From Methanolinea sp. UBA473 (GTDB lineage: Archaea; Halobacteriota; Methanomicrobia; Methanomicrobiales; Methanospirillaceae), in assembly GCA_002509495.1 (NCBI GenBank), contig DAEV01000042.1, positions 1-11,594 of the forward strand: DNA of 11,594 nucleotides, written 5' to 3'. This document shows positions 1-6,958 of this stretch, piece by piece. The stretch's first letter is position 1. Every line of letters starts with the position of its first letter. Under the pieces are notes generated by a model, which saw nothing but the letters and a program-made list of their open reading frames with translations, was not told where the DNA came from and did not search any database. Made by a program: the position numbers and the translations under genes.

Positions 1-17
1 TGCTGATACTCTCAGCA
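1..17 (+). terminator. Small perfect hairpin at the left edge, possible terminator
   Basis: Bases 1-6 (TGCTGA) pair perfectly with 12-17 (TCAGCA) around a 5-base loop, and a short T-run follows at about 26-31. This could end a plus-strand transcript lying outside the window. A 6-bp stem is short enough to occur by chance, so this is weak. Confidence 0.2.
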
Positions 18-65
18 TCAACTCATTATTTTTGGGGCGGAGAATAAGAACCTTTCTCTATTTTA

Positions 66-110
66 CCCAAAAAAAGCGATCATTCGGGAGAAATCACTCC
101 AAAAAAACCC
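66..110 (-). terminator. U-tract terminator of the nuclease-PUA-NAC-TrmI operon
   Basis: Read on the minus strand, two T7 runs (107-101 and 75-69) follow the TrmI stop codon at 153. Archaeal RNA polymerase terminates at oligo-U tracts without needing a strong hairpin. Together with the AT-rich context this fits the end of the four-gene minus-strand operon. No gene was found in 1-152. Confidence 0.55.
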
Positions 111-152
111 AATATGCGGGATTTCCAACCGGATATATTCGGATCCGCCCGA

Positions 153-878
153 TCATTTCCGGGCTATGGTGACGTATCCGGAATGACAGATCCTTGTCGA
201 AGGGCGGGATCCCCTTGGGCTCCGCGTCATCTCCCGCTCGATGCATTCGTGAGCCTGCATCGCGGAGAAGAGTCCCTCCCCTGCATCAAGGACAGTGAAG
301 AGTTGCTCGAGGAACGGAGTGTAACAGGCGAGAAAGCCTCCCGGACGCAGGAGGGTATGGGCATGAAGGACATGCTCCCTGGAAATGGAGAGATCGAGGT
401 GCACTACATCGTACTGCCCTTCCGCTGAGAGCATGTCGCCGGCGACCACATCCACGTTCCCGAGTCCTGCATCCTCGATATTTGCCCGTGCCATCCTGGC
501 AAAATCGGGTTTCACCTCGTAGGTTGTCACCTGCCGTGCGATATTGCCAAAATAGATGGCGCAGATCCCGCTTCCCGTTCCTGCATCCAGAACATGATCG
601 TTTCTGTTCATTCCGGTATACGCGATCACCATCCCGATGTCTTTGGGAAGCATGGGAGCCCCGCTCCTCCGGGCATATGCAAAAAAATCGACCGGCCTTG
701 GTGTTAAAATAATAAAAGGGTACCCCGAGTGGGTAGCGATACAGTCCCCGGGTGATGAATCGAGGACGGCATCCAGGTCGATCGTCCCTTTATCGGTGGA
801 GAAGGATCCCGACCCGGCACGGACATAGAAGGTCCTTCCCTCCCCGACAAGGAGGATCCTGTCTCCTTGTTCAAACAT
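153..878 (-). CDS. trmI: tRNA (adenine-N1)-methyltransferase, TrmI family
   Basis: A 241-residue class I SAM-dependent methyltransferase. Archaeal TrmI methylates N1 of A57/A58 in the tRNA T-loop, usually as a homotetramer. An N-terminal small beta domain (about residues 1-65) precedes the Rossmann domain. Visible motifs are VLDAGTGSG (97-105, SAM binding), YEVKP (120-124, with acidic E121 for the ribose), GD at 147-148, and HLDLS (160-164), whose D162 matches the family's catalytic Asp. The C-terminus TRICHSGYVTIARK resembles the archaeal family tail. The Pro/Trp-rich sequence that usually follows the catalytic Asp is replaced by SIS. An ATG at 878 is chosen over longer options because it overlaps the NAC stop (ATGTTTGA) and begins a family-like N-terminus. 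It is last in a four-gene minus operon. Fold is sure; the exact target base is inferred. Confidence 0.85.
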   Translation of the reverse strand: MFEQGDRILLVGEGRTFYVRAGSGSFSTDKGTIDLDAVLDSSPGDCIATHSGYPFIILTPRPVDFFAYARRSGAPMLPKDIGMVIAYTGMNRNDHVLDAGTGSGICAIYFGNIARQVTTYEVKPDFARMARANIEDAGLGNVDVVAGDMLSAEGQYDVVHLDLSISREHVLHAHTLLRPGGFLACYTPFLEQLFTVLDAGEGLFSAMQAHECIEREMTRSPRGSRPSTRICHSGYVTIARK

Positions 879-1215
879 GGCTTGTGAGCAGCAGGATGGC
901 CTCTGCAATGTCTCCCCTGGTCTTTTGCAGGGCTTCCCGGGCGGCATCCGCTGGCACGCCCGCCTGCTCGGACACCATCTTCACGTCCTCGTCCGGGATG
1001 GGAAGGGCTGCGGGCTCGAAACGGGGCTGTCCCACGATCTGGTAGGTAGTAACGCCCTGCATGGTCATCGCGGTGACCTCGGCAGCGTCAAAGATATAGT
1101 CCCCCTTCGCAGATGAAATGACGATCTTCGTTACATCCTCGATAGGCTCGACCTGCATCCCCAGCTGCTTCATCATCTGTTTCATCTTTTTTGGGTTGAT
1201 ATTTCCCGGCATCAT
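871..1215 (-). CDS. nac: Nascent polypeptide-associated complex protein (archaeal NAC)
   Basis: A 114-residue archaeal NAC, the homodimeric ribosome-associated factor that contacts nascent chains at the exit tunnel and relates to eukaryotic NAC-alpha. A Met/Lys-rich N-terminus (NPKKMKQMMKQLGMQ, residues 7-21) leads into the NAC beta-barrel (about 22-66, including YQIVGQPRFEP). A linker and a C-terminal UBA domain follow (about 74-111, with DVKMVSEQAGV and GDIAEAILLL). Length and domain order match archaeal homologues. The start overlaps the PUA gene stop as ATGA (1212-1215), and the stop overlaps the TrmI start by 8 bp, so the three genes are probably translationally coupled. Two ATG codons are adjacent; the first is used here. 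Confidence 0.93.
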   Translation of the reverse strand: MMPGNINPKKMKQMMKQLGMQVEPIEDVTKIVISSAKGDYIFDAAEVTAMTMQGVTTYQIVGQPRFEPAALPIPDEDVKMVSEQAGVPADAAREALQKTRGDIAEAILLLTSHV

Positions 1216-1679
1216 GTCCTGATCGTTCCCTGCCGTACTTTTACAGCTACTCCATAATTAAACACCAGCATCTCCTGCCCGGATAGGACCGCCGCGCCTG
1301 TTGCCAGGAGTTCGTCCCCCTCTCCCACCACGAGAACTTCGTCCTCTGCCCGGATTGCCGGGTCTGCAGAGAGGACGTGCCTGGAGAATACGTTCTTCCC
1401 CTGTCGTATAAAATCCGCCACGTCCATCTGGACTTCCACACGGTAGCCTGGGGGAGAAAGGGCCTGCTGAAGAATGCGGGCGCCGGCTATCCCCAGGGTG
1501 AGCCTCCCGTCCGCGGCCCGTACCGTAGCAAGCCGGTCCCCCCGGAACATGATCTGCCGGACCCTGCCGGTCCGGGAAAGGATAAAATTGCACTCATCCG
1601 GAAACAGGGATCTTCCCACTCCCTGCCCGAACTGGTAATCAGCGATTACCCGGACGCGGTCGATCGGATTGTGCTGCAA
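1212..1679 (-). CDS. PUA domain-containing RNA-binding protein
   Basis: About 155 residues. The C-terminal half (about 80-155) looks like a PUA domain, the RNA-binding fold of archaeosine and pseudouridine enzymes: GKNVFSRHVL, then DEVLVVGEGDELLATGAA, then a closing strand VFNYGVAVKVRQG. The N-terminal half (residues 1-75, with IADYQFGQGVGRSLFP) is the predomain seen with such archaeal stand-alone PUA proteins. No catalytic motif is visible, so it probably binds RNA (tRNA or rRNA) as an accessory factor. The start is uncertain. TTG at 1679 lies 41 bp inside the upstream nuclease gene and begins just before the conserved region, whereas longer forms only read through that gene out of frame. 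It overlaps NAC by 4 bp. The exact role is unknown. Confidence 0.8.
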   Translation of the reverse strand: MQHNPIDRVRVIADYQFGQGVGRSLFPDECNFILSRTGRVRQIMFRGDRLATVRAADGRLTLGIAGARILQQALSPPGYRVEVQMDVADFIRQGKNVFSRHVLSADPAIRAEDEVLVVGEGDELLATGAAVLSGQEMLVFNYGVAVKVRQGTIRT

Positions 1680-3036
1680 GGATCTCGTTGACTCGCCTGA
1701 CAAAATTCTCCTCCGTTTCTTTTGGGATATACGCTCCCGCAGCGATCCGGTGTCCTCCCCCCGCTCCGCCAAAATCTGCAGACGCCTGGGTAAGGGCTTC
1801 CTGGAGGTCGATGCCCTGTGCGACCATCCGTTCGGTCGTCCGGATGGAGACCTTCGTAAGTGAGGGATCTTCGGGCTGCTCCACCATGATAAGGATCGGC
1901 TTTTGCGCATTCAGCCGTGAAAGGGCCATCCCGGCCCCGATACCCACGATAGTATCCGGGAACCGGTTTCCGACGTGCAGATACTGCAGGTGTGAGAGAT
2001 CCGAGACCCCCGTTTCGAGGATATATTCGAGGAGTTCCCGGATGACGGCACGATGATTGCTGAGCATGTGCTCCGCTTCGCGGTATGCCCCGCCCCTGTC
2101 TCCCCTGCAGATGTTCGCCCCCACGACCGGACGGGACCACCTCCCGCAGGCGTTTAACATGGTGGCGAACTCCTGGGCGTTCCGGAGCGGAGTCCTTTCG
2201 CACTCGTCCGGGAAACGATAACTCTCGGAGAAAAGCCGGGTGACAGGTTCGCCTCCTGCGACGAGCTGCTGGACGAGGGCGCTTATCACCGTCCTCTTCT
2301 CATCCGGGGCGAGTTCTTCCCATACCCTCCAGCGCCTTTCAGGGGTCTGGAGATCGATTCCGAGCCTCTGAAGGAATTTGAGTGCACCCGTTACGTTATT
2401 GCTGATTCCCTTGATGTAGGGATCGTCATTGTAGGCAAGACACACGTGGAGAGGGCGGGTGGAAGTCCCGTAGCAGTTCAGGTCGCGGGAAACGATCTGC
2501 AGGCAGCCCGCTTCCGCCCCCTCGATCGCAATATCCCTGGCAGGACCCACCAGCCCGCAATCCTCCCGTGCCATCATATCCCCCACGTTGCCCACGATGG
2601 CAAGTTTGGCAAGGTCCACATTGGCGGGATCCATTTCCCGTGCAATAAGATAGGCAACTCCTGCGGCGCTCAGTTTGGAGTATCCATAGGGAAGGCAGTT
2701 CACCTGGTGGTAATCCCGGGAACAGGGCTGGCTTACGTGGTGATCGACGATCAGGACCGCATCCTCTGAAAAACCCTGTTCTTCCAGCAGGTTCTGCTGT
2801 CCCGCACCCAGGTCGCAGAAGATCTTGAACGAATCGTCCCGCGGTACCTGCCGCATAGTCAGCGGTTCGAGTTGCCGCAGAAAGACGGAGTGTACCCGTA
2901 TCTCCGCACGGGAGATTGCCTGGGCAAGGATGGATTCCGCAGCGATTCCATCGGCGTCGATGTGGGAGGTGAGGGTCACTGATTCGTGCGAGAGAATCTC
3001 GGCAGCTGCGGCCGTAACATCCTCAGTGAGACCCAT
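1639..3036 (-). CDS. DHH-family phosphoesterase, archaeal RecJ/GAN-like nuclease
   Basis: A 465-residue DHH-DHHA1 protein of the archaeal RecJ-like group, which includes GINS-associated nuclease (GAN), a 5'-3' exonuclease of the CMG-like replisome. Metal-binding motifs appear in order: SHIDADG (24-30), CDLGAG (74-79), VDHHVS (97-102) and NVGDMM (150-155). The C-terminal DHHA1 signature GGAGGGHRIAAGA (423-435) contacts substrate. All key Asp/His residues are present, so it should be active. No signal peptide or membrane segment is seen. ATG at 3036 has no Shine-Dalgarno, so it may be translated from a leaderless or very short-leader mRNA. It is the first gene of the minus operon, and its 3' end overlaps the PUA gene. 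Whether it acts in replication, repair or RNA decay cannot be told from sequence alone. Confidence 0.88.
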   Translation of the reverse strand: MGLTEDVTAAAAEILSHESVTLTSHIDADGIAAESILAQAISRAEIRVHSVFLRQLEPLTMRQVPRDDSFKIFCDLGAGQQNLLEEQGFSEDAVLIVDHHVSQPCSRDYHQVNCLPYGYSKLSAAGVAYLIAREMDPANVDLAKLAIVGNVGDMMAREDCGLVGPARDIAIEGAEAGCLQIVSRDLNCYGTSTRPLHVCLAYNDDPYIKGISNNVTGALKFLQRLGIDLQTPERRWRVWEELAPDEKRTVISALVQQLVAGGEPVTRLFSESYRFPDECERTPLRNAQEFATMLNACGRWSRPVVGANICRGDRGGAYREAEHMLSNHRAVIRELLEYILETGVSDLSHLQYLHVGNRFPDTIVGIGAGMALSRLNAQKPILIMVEQPEDPSLTKVSIRTTERMVAQGIDLQEALTQASADFGGAGGGHRIAAGAYIPKETEENFVRRVNEILAAQSDRPRPGNR

Positions 3037-3210
3037 CTATGTAGTAATGCACGATAAAGAAGAAAAATCTGGCTATCAGGTCAATCAGGCCTCAATAGAT
3101 ACGATTCCGATTCCTGGCCGCAAGGAAACGATCACGCGCATAGTTCATAAGGGCAAAGATCGATAACCTGATACCAAAATATCCGGACTTGGCGGGCGAA
3201 AGGGTATACG
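3037..3210. promoter_or_regulatory. Divergent promoter region between the nuclease operon and nnr-moaC
   Basis: These 174 bp hold no gene I can support. For the plus side, an AT-rich AAAATAT at 3177-3183 lies about 30 bp before the nnr ATG and could be a TATA box. For the minus side, T-rich GATTTTTC (about 3062-3069 read in reverse) sits at a workable distance from ATG 3036. An inverted repeat, TATCAGGT (3074-3081) and ACCTGATA (3166-3173), brackets the region, with an extra ATCAGG at 3084-3089. Transcription start sites are not determined. Confidence 0.45.
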
Positions 3211-4614
3211 ATGCAGGCAGGTATCCGTGAATTTCTTGAACAGGGGATCATTTCATCCTCGCGGATGAGGGCAATTGATGAGAATGCCAGGGCGCTCGGG
3301 GTCACTTCGCTCCAGATGATGGAGAGTGCAGGGCGCTCCCTCGCCGAAATAATAAGGTCGAGGAACCAGGAACGGATCCTGATCCTCTGCGGGAAAGGGA
3401 ACAATGGCGGCGACGGCCTGGTGGCAGCCCGTTACCTCCAGGACATGGAGACCACCGTGATCTCTTTGGGTGGGCAGGGACTCTCCCCAGGATGTGCGCA
3501 TCAGCACCGGGCGCTCGACCACTGCAGCGTTTCCCACCACAGGGTCCTGTGCAGGGACGACGTGCTGCCCCTGGAAGGATGTTTCTCCGAAGCCGGAGTG
3601 GTTGTGGATGCACTGCTCGGGACAGGATCATCGGGAATGCTCCGCGAACCGGTTGCCACTTTGGTGGAATTTGCCAACCGGTCCCCGGGAGAGAGGGTGG
3701 CAGCCGACCTCCCTACACCGGGGTTTTCCGCCCAGACCATCGTCGCATTCCATCGCCCGAAGGTTGAGGGATCCCTGGTGGCGGATATCGGTGTTCCCCT
3801 GGAAGCAGAATGCTTCGTGGGTCCCGGGGACCTTTCCGTTCTCAGGAGAAAGGAGCCTGACGCTCACAAGGGCGACGGTGGAGAAGTACTGATCATCGGG
3901 GGCGGCCCCTACCAGGGAGCACCTTACCTCGCGGGTCTGGGAGCGCTCAGGGCCGGGGCAGACATCGTGCGTATCGCATCGACAGTGTTCGAGCCGATCC
4001 CTGACCTCATTTACGAACGGCTCGAAGGCCGGATTCTGGATGAGCGTCACCTCGATCGGATCCTCCCCCTTGTCCGGAGGGCTGATGTAGTGGTCGCAGG
4101 GAACGGGCTTGGAGACCGGAGCCATGATCTCATCCTTGCCCTGGCCCCCTGCTGTAAAAAAGCGGTCTTCGATGCGGACGCGATCCGGAAACCTCTCCCT
4201 CTGGCAGACGATACCCTATTCACCCCCCATGCAGGTGAGTTCATCAGGATGACCGGGAATTCCCCCCAAAAGGACCTCGTGTCAAGGGGGAGGGCAGTAA
4301 GGGAATCAGCACGAGGATGCACGATCCTTCTCAAGGGCGAGGTCGACACGATCTCCGATGGCTCAAGGGTCCGGTTCAACCGGACCGGATCCCCATTGAT
4401 GACAGTAGGCGGGACAGGGGATGTGCTTGCAGGAATGGCGGGAGCACTCTTCTGCCATCTTTCTGCGTTTGATGCGGCGTGCATTGCTGCCTATGTGAAT
4501 GGAAGGGCAGGTATGGCGGTAGAGAGAGTGATAGGAGGAGGAATGATGGCGAGCGACCTCCTGGACCACATCCCGCGTGAGATGTATCCGGCTGGGAGGA
4601 GTGAACGTGACTGA
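3211..4614 (+). CDS. nnr: Bifunctional NAD(P)H-hydrate epimerase / ADP-dependent NAD(P)H-hydrate dehydratase
   Basis: A 467-residue two-domain metabolite-repair enzyme. The N-terminal YjeF_N half epimerises R- and S-NAD(P)HX, and the C-terminal ribokinase-like half uses ADP to dehydrate S-NAD(P)HX back to NAD(P)H. In the N-terminal half, GKGNNGGDGLVAARYL (61-76) is the phosphate loop and DALLGTGSSG (133-142) carries the catalytic Asp. In the C-terminal half (about 215-460) are AHKGDGGEVLIIGGG (218-232), FTPHAGEF (337-344), LLKG (373-376) and VGGTGDVLAGM (399-409) with the catalytic D404. The usual DIPSG-type segment between the halves is altered to AADLPTPGF (164-172) and shortened. A purine-rich GAAAGGG lies just upstream of ATG 3211. 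The 3' end overlaps moaC by 8 bp. Confidence 0.92.
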   Translation: MQAGIREFLEQGIISSSRMRAIDENARALGVTSLQMMESAGRSLAEIIRSRNQERILILCGKGNNGGDGLVAARYLQDMETTVISLGGQGLSPGCAHQHRALDHCSVSHHRVLCRDDVLPLEGCFSEAGVVVDALLGTGSSGMLREPVATLVEFANRSPGERVAADLPTPGFSAQTIVAFHRPKVEGSLVADIGVPLEAECFVGPGDLSVLRRKEPDAHKGDGGEVLIIGGGPYQGAPYLAGLGALRAGADIVRIASTVFEPIPDLIYERLEGRILDERHLDRILPLVRRADVVVAGNGLGDRSHDLILALAPCCKKAVFDADAIRKPLPLADDTLFTPHAGEFIRMTGNSPQKDLVSRGRAVRESARGCTILLKGEVDTISDGSRVRFNRTGSPLMTVGGTGDVLAGMAGALFCHLSAFDAACIAAYVNGRAGMAVERVIGGGMMASDLLDHIPREMYPAGRSERD

Positions 4615-5083
4615 ATTTACGCATATACAGAATAACAGGGCGCACATGGTTGATATCAGCGGGAAACGGGATGTAACCCGGGAGGCCGTGGCGGCAGGCA
4701 GGATCTACCTCCGCCCGGAGACGATGACGGCGATCCGCGAAGGGACCGTCGTGAAGGGAAACGTACTCGCCACCGCACGGGCGGCAGCAACGCTCGCAGT
4801 AAAGGGAACTCCGCAGCTCATCCCCATGTGTCATCCTATTCCCATCAGCAGTATTTCCGTGGATTTCTCGGAGATCGGAGACTCTCTTGAAGCCATTGTA
4901 AGAGTGGCATCTTTTGGAAAGACCGGGGTCGAGATGGAAGCGCTCACCGGTGTATCGGTTGCCCTTCTTACGGTATGGGACATGGTCAAATCGGCAGAAA
5001 AGGACGAACATGGCCAGTATCCCGTGACCCGGATCGAGGGGATACGGGTTCTCGAGAAGAGGAAGGGAACGCCAGGAGAATAG
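4607..5083 (+). CDS. moaC: Cyclic pyranopterin monophosphate synthase MoaC
   Basis: A 158-residue MoaC, which with MoaA converts GTP through 3',8-cyclo-GTP to cyclic pyranopterin monophosphate. This is the first step to the molybdopterin cofactor, needed in methanogens for Mo/W formylmethanofuran dehydrogenase and formate dehydrogenase. Family motifs are MVDIS (14-18), VVKGNVLATAR (48-58), LIPMCHPIPIS (71-81), GVEMEALTGVSVA (107-119) and WDMVK (124-128), with catalytic lysines preserved. The GTG at 4607 is chosen because GGGAGGAG (4594-4601) is a strong Shine-Dalgarno at proper spacing and gives the normal length. An in-frame GTG at 4601 overlaps that site. It overlaps the nnr stop by 8 bp, so the pair is likely translationally coupled. 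No clear terminator follows. Confidence 0.95.
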   Translation: MTEFTHIQNNRAHMVDISGKRDVTREAVAAGRIYLRPETMTAIREGTVVKGNVLATARAAATLAVKGTPQLIPMCHPIPISSISVDFSEIGDSLEAIVRVASFGKTGVEMEALTGVSVALLTVWDMVKSAEKDEHGQYPVTRIEGIRVLEKRKGTPGE

Positions 5084-5114
5084 CAATCCATTCCACGATC
5101 GGGATCACCGCGCA

Positions 5115-5213
5115 GTTTAAGTGTCCACCCGTCAAATATTAAAGGTCTTACGGGATTCGTCCCGGGATAGGAATGTGGCTCATCTACTGAGCTGAACCTG
5201 AAGGTGAAGAAAT
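5115..5213 (+). promoter_or_regulatory. Promoter and structured leader of rpl15e
   Basis: AAATATTA (5134-5141) is the best TATA-like element, and GTTTAAG (5115-5121) is a second candidate. Downstream are two perfect 5-bp hairpins: CGGGA/TCCCG (5151-5155 with 5160-5164, TTCG loop) and GCTCA/TGAGC (5178-5182 with 5188-5192). A Shine-Dalgarno AGGTGA at 5202-5207 serves ATG 5214. The transcription start is not known, so which hairpins fall in the mRNA is uncertain. Confidence 0.5.
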
Positions 5214-5804
5214 ATGGCAAAATCAATGTACGCCTACGTACGAGAGGCGTGGAAGAAGCCCTCGGAGAGCGGGGTCCGGGCACTGCTCTGGGACCGCATG
5301 CAGCAGTGGCGGCGTGAGGGCAGCGTTGTCCGGATCGAGCACCCGACAAGGATCGACAGAGCCCGGAACCTTGGGTATAAAGCAAAGCAGGGGATCGTCA
5401 TGGTCCGGGTAAAAGTGCGCCGGGGAGGGAGGCGGAGATCCAGGTATGTCCGTGCCCGGCGTTCCGCCCGCATGGGTGTGAACAGACTGACCCCGGGCAA
5501 GAGCCTCAAGAGAATCGCAGAAGAGCGTGCATCGCGCAAGTACCCCAACATGGAGGCTCTGAACTCGTATTGGGTGGGGCAGGACGGGAAACAGAAGTGG
5601 TTTGAGGTAATTCTCGTAGACGGTCACCATCCCTCTGTAAAGAGCGATCCTCACCTGTCCTGGATTGGAAAGCCCGAACACCGCGGTCGCGCCGAGCGTG
5701 GAAAGACCAGCGCAGGAAGAAAAGGCCGGGGATTGCGGACCAGGGGTGCCGGTACCGAGAAGACCCGGCCAAGCATCCGGTCCCATGCAAACCAGGGCAA
5801 ATAA
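5214..5804 (+). CDS. rpl15e: 50S ribosomal protein L15e
   Basis: A 196-residue, highly basic large-subunit protein (eL15) found only in archaea and eukaryotes. The N-terminus (MAKSMYAYVREAWKKP), the segment RNLGYKAKQGIVMVRV (about 51-66), the Arg-rich RRGGRRRSRY (about 69-78), and NSYWVGQDGKQKWFEVILVD (about 117-136) are family landmarks. The basic C-terminal tail (about 150-196) ends in the usual disordered, rRNA-binding style. Length matches the family (about 190-200). A Shine-Dalgarno AGGTGA sits 6 bases before ATG. It leads the plus-strand cluster, followed by the RNase P protein genes, an order conserved in many archaea. Confidence 0.96.
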   Translation: MAKSMYAYVREAWKKPSESGVRALLWDRMQQWRREGSVVRIEHPTRIDRARNLGYKAKQGIVMVRVKVRRGGRRRSRYVRARRSARMGVNRLTPGKSLKRIAEERASRKYPNMEALNSYWVGQDGKQKWFEVILVDGHHPSVKSDPHLSWIGKPEHRGRAERGKTSAGRKGRGLRTRGAGTEKTRPSIRSHANQGK

Positions 5805-5832
5805 CTTATCTCATTTTTCTCAATTGTTCTCC

Positions 5833-6474
5833 ATGCACTGCACAGATGCCTGCGTCATTCCTTTTCCCGCGGGTGATACCTCTATCCGGAGGATGGCGCT
5901 CGGTGCCAGGGAGATGGGATTCGACAGTCTCGTTGCCTTCGGAGCCGAGCCGGGCGTCTACCATGGTATCACAATAGTGAAAGGCGTGCAGCTGGAAGGC
6001 ATGGAGATCCGTCAGATCCTGGGCGCCATGAAGAGGGCAAAATCCGATTCATCCCTGATCTGTGCGAACGCCGGGGACAACTCCTTCAACCGTGCCCTCA
6101 TGAACATTCCCGGAATCAGGGTACTCAGAAACCTCCATGCCTCTCCGAAAAAATCCTTCGACCAGGTCACGGCCAGGATGGCATCCGATAAGAGAGTGGC
6201 AGTGGATATCGACCTCTCTTCCCTGATCCAGTTGAGAGGGTCGGCCAGGCAGAAGGCGATCCAGAGATATTCCGACGCCGTAATGCTCCAGGATAAATTC
6301 GGGTTCCCGTTCACACTCTCGACCGGAGCCCGATCCATACTTGAGATGCGGTCCGGGAGGGATATGAAAGCCCTCTGCACTCTGATCGATCTTCCGGAGA
6401 GCGGGGTAGAGGATGCACTCAGGGCTGTCGGAACACTTTGCAATCCGGAAGGACCCGTGAAGGTGGTGCAGTGA
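5833..6474 (+). CDS. rnp3: Ribonuclease P protein component 3 (Rpp30)
   Basis: A 213-residue archaeal Rpp30, a TIM-barrel-like protein of the RNase P holoenzyme that pairs with Rnp2 (Pop5) to activate the catalytic RNA for tRNA 5' maturation. Typical segments are the N-terminal CTDACVIPFP, MALGAREMGFDSLVAFG (about 21-37), VDIDLSSLIQLRG (about 124-136), and the region with FPFTLSTGARSILEMRSGRDM (about 158-178) that closes the barrel. ATG 5833 fits the family start, but no Shine-Dalgarno precedes it. Alternatives are TTG 5824 or ATG 5785, the latter inside rpl15e. The stop overlaps the rnp2 start as GTGA (6471-6474). The partner genes lying side by side supports the pairing. Confidence 0.9.
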   Translation: MHCTDACVIPFPAGDTSIRRMALGAREMGFDSLVAFGAEPGVYHGITIVKGVQLEGMEIRQILGAMKRAKSDSSLICANAGDNSFNRALMNIPGIRVLRNLHASPKKSFDQVTARMASDKRVAVDIDLSSLIQLRGSARQKAIQRYSDAVMLQDKFGFPFTLSTGARSILEMRSGRDMKALCTLIDLPESGVEDALRAVGTLCNPEGPVKVVQ

Positions 6475-6956
6475 AACCCAGGCCCCCCACGATGCGCACA
6501 AAGCGGCGTTATATTCTCGTCAGGGTAGAGCCGGAGTATCTTCCGATCTCTCCGCGTGACCTTTACTATTCGTTGCTGGAAGCGATCACCACGATATTCG
6601 GGGATTCCGGGGCTGCAAAGGTCCAGCCGGCGGTTCTTTCCTGCACAGGCGGGGTCGCAATAGTGCGTTGCGTCCGGAATACGGAAGCGATGGTCTTCTC
6701 CTCACTCCCTACAGTGACCCGGGTGGCCGAGCACAGGGTTGCCCTCAGGAGTTGCGCTACCGGTGGGACGCTGCTTTCTCTGCGGAGGCGGCTTGGGGAA
6801 TCCCCCCGAACCCCCGCCGAAATTGGGGATGATGTGGAATTTGACGGGAATAGTTACCAAACTGTGCGCTATCACGGTGAAAAGGTTGATTTGATTGAAA
6901 AGGGATTTAAAAGTCAAACACTATTGTTTCTCACACAGCAAGATCTGGAGGAGTAG
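6471..6956 (+). CDS. rnp2: Ribonuclease P protein component 2 (Pop5)
   Basis: A 161-residue archaeal Pop5, with an RRM-like fold that binds the RNase P RNA catalytic domain as a heterotetramer with Rnp3. The N-terminus KPRPPTMRTKRRYILVRV (2-19) is the typical family start. It is followed by SPRDLYYSLLEAI (27-39) and the beta strands around VLSCTGGVAIVRC (55-67). GTG 6471 overlaps the rnp3 stop and has AAGGTGG (6460-6466) just upstream. The last 45 or so residues (from about 115) form a longer tail than in compact Pop5 proteins. That stretch is distinctly AT-rich with TTG/ATT codons unlike the rest. psmA follows 2 bp later. Confidence 0.9.
   Translation: MKPRPPTMRTKRRYILVRVEPEYLPISPRDLYYSLLEAITTIFGDSGAAKVQPAVLSCTGGVAIVRCVRNTEAMVFSSLPTVTRVAEHRVALRSCATGGTLLSLRRRLGESPRTPAEIGDDVEFDGNSYQTVRYHGEKVDLIEKGFKSQTLLFLTQQDLEE
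6905..6913 (+). promoter_or_regulatory. Possible internal TATA box for psmA within rnp2
   Basis: ATTTAAAAG lies in the AT-rich 3' end of rnp2, about 50 bp before the psmA start. This would place initiation near 6935 and leave a leader of about 24 nt including the Shine-Dalgarno at 6947-6953. This is position- and composition-based inference. Confidence 0.35.
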
Positions 6957-6958
6957 GA

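Noticed and set aside
4376..5086. A long minus-strand open frame of 236 codons opposite nnr and moaC
   Set aside because: It lies fully antisense to genes with strong family motifs and has a low-complexity, unrecognisable protein with no ribosome-binding site.
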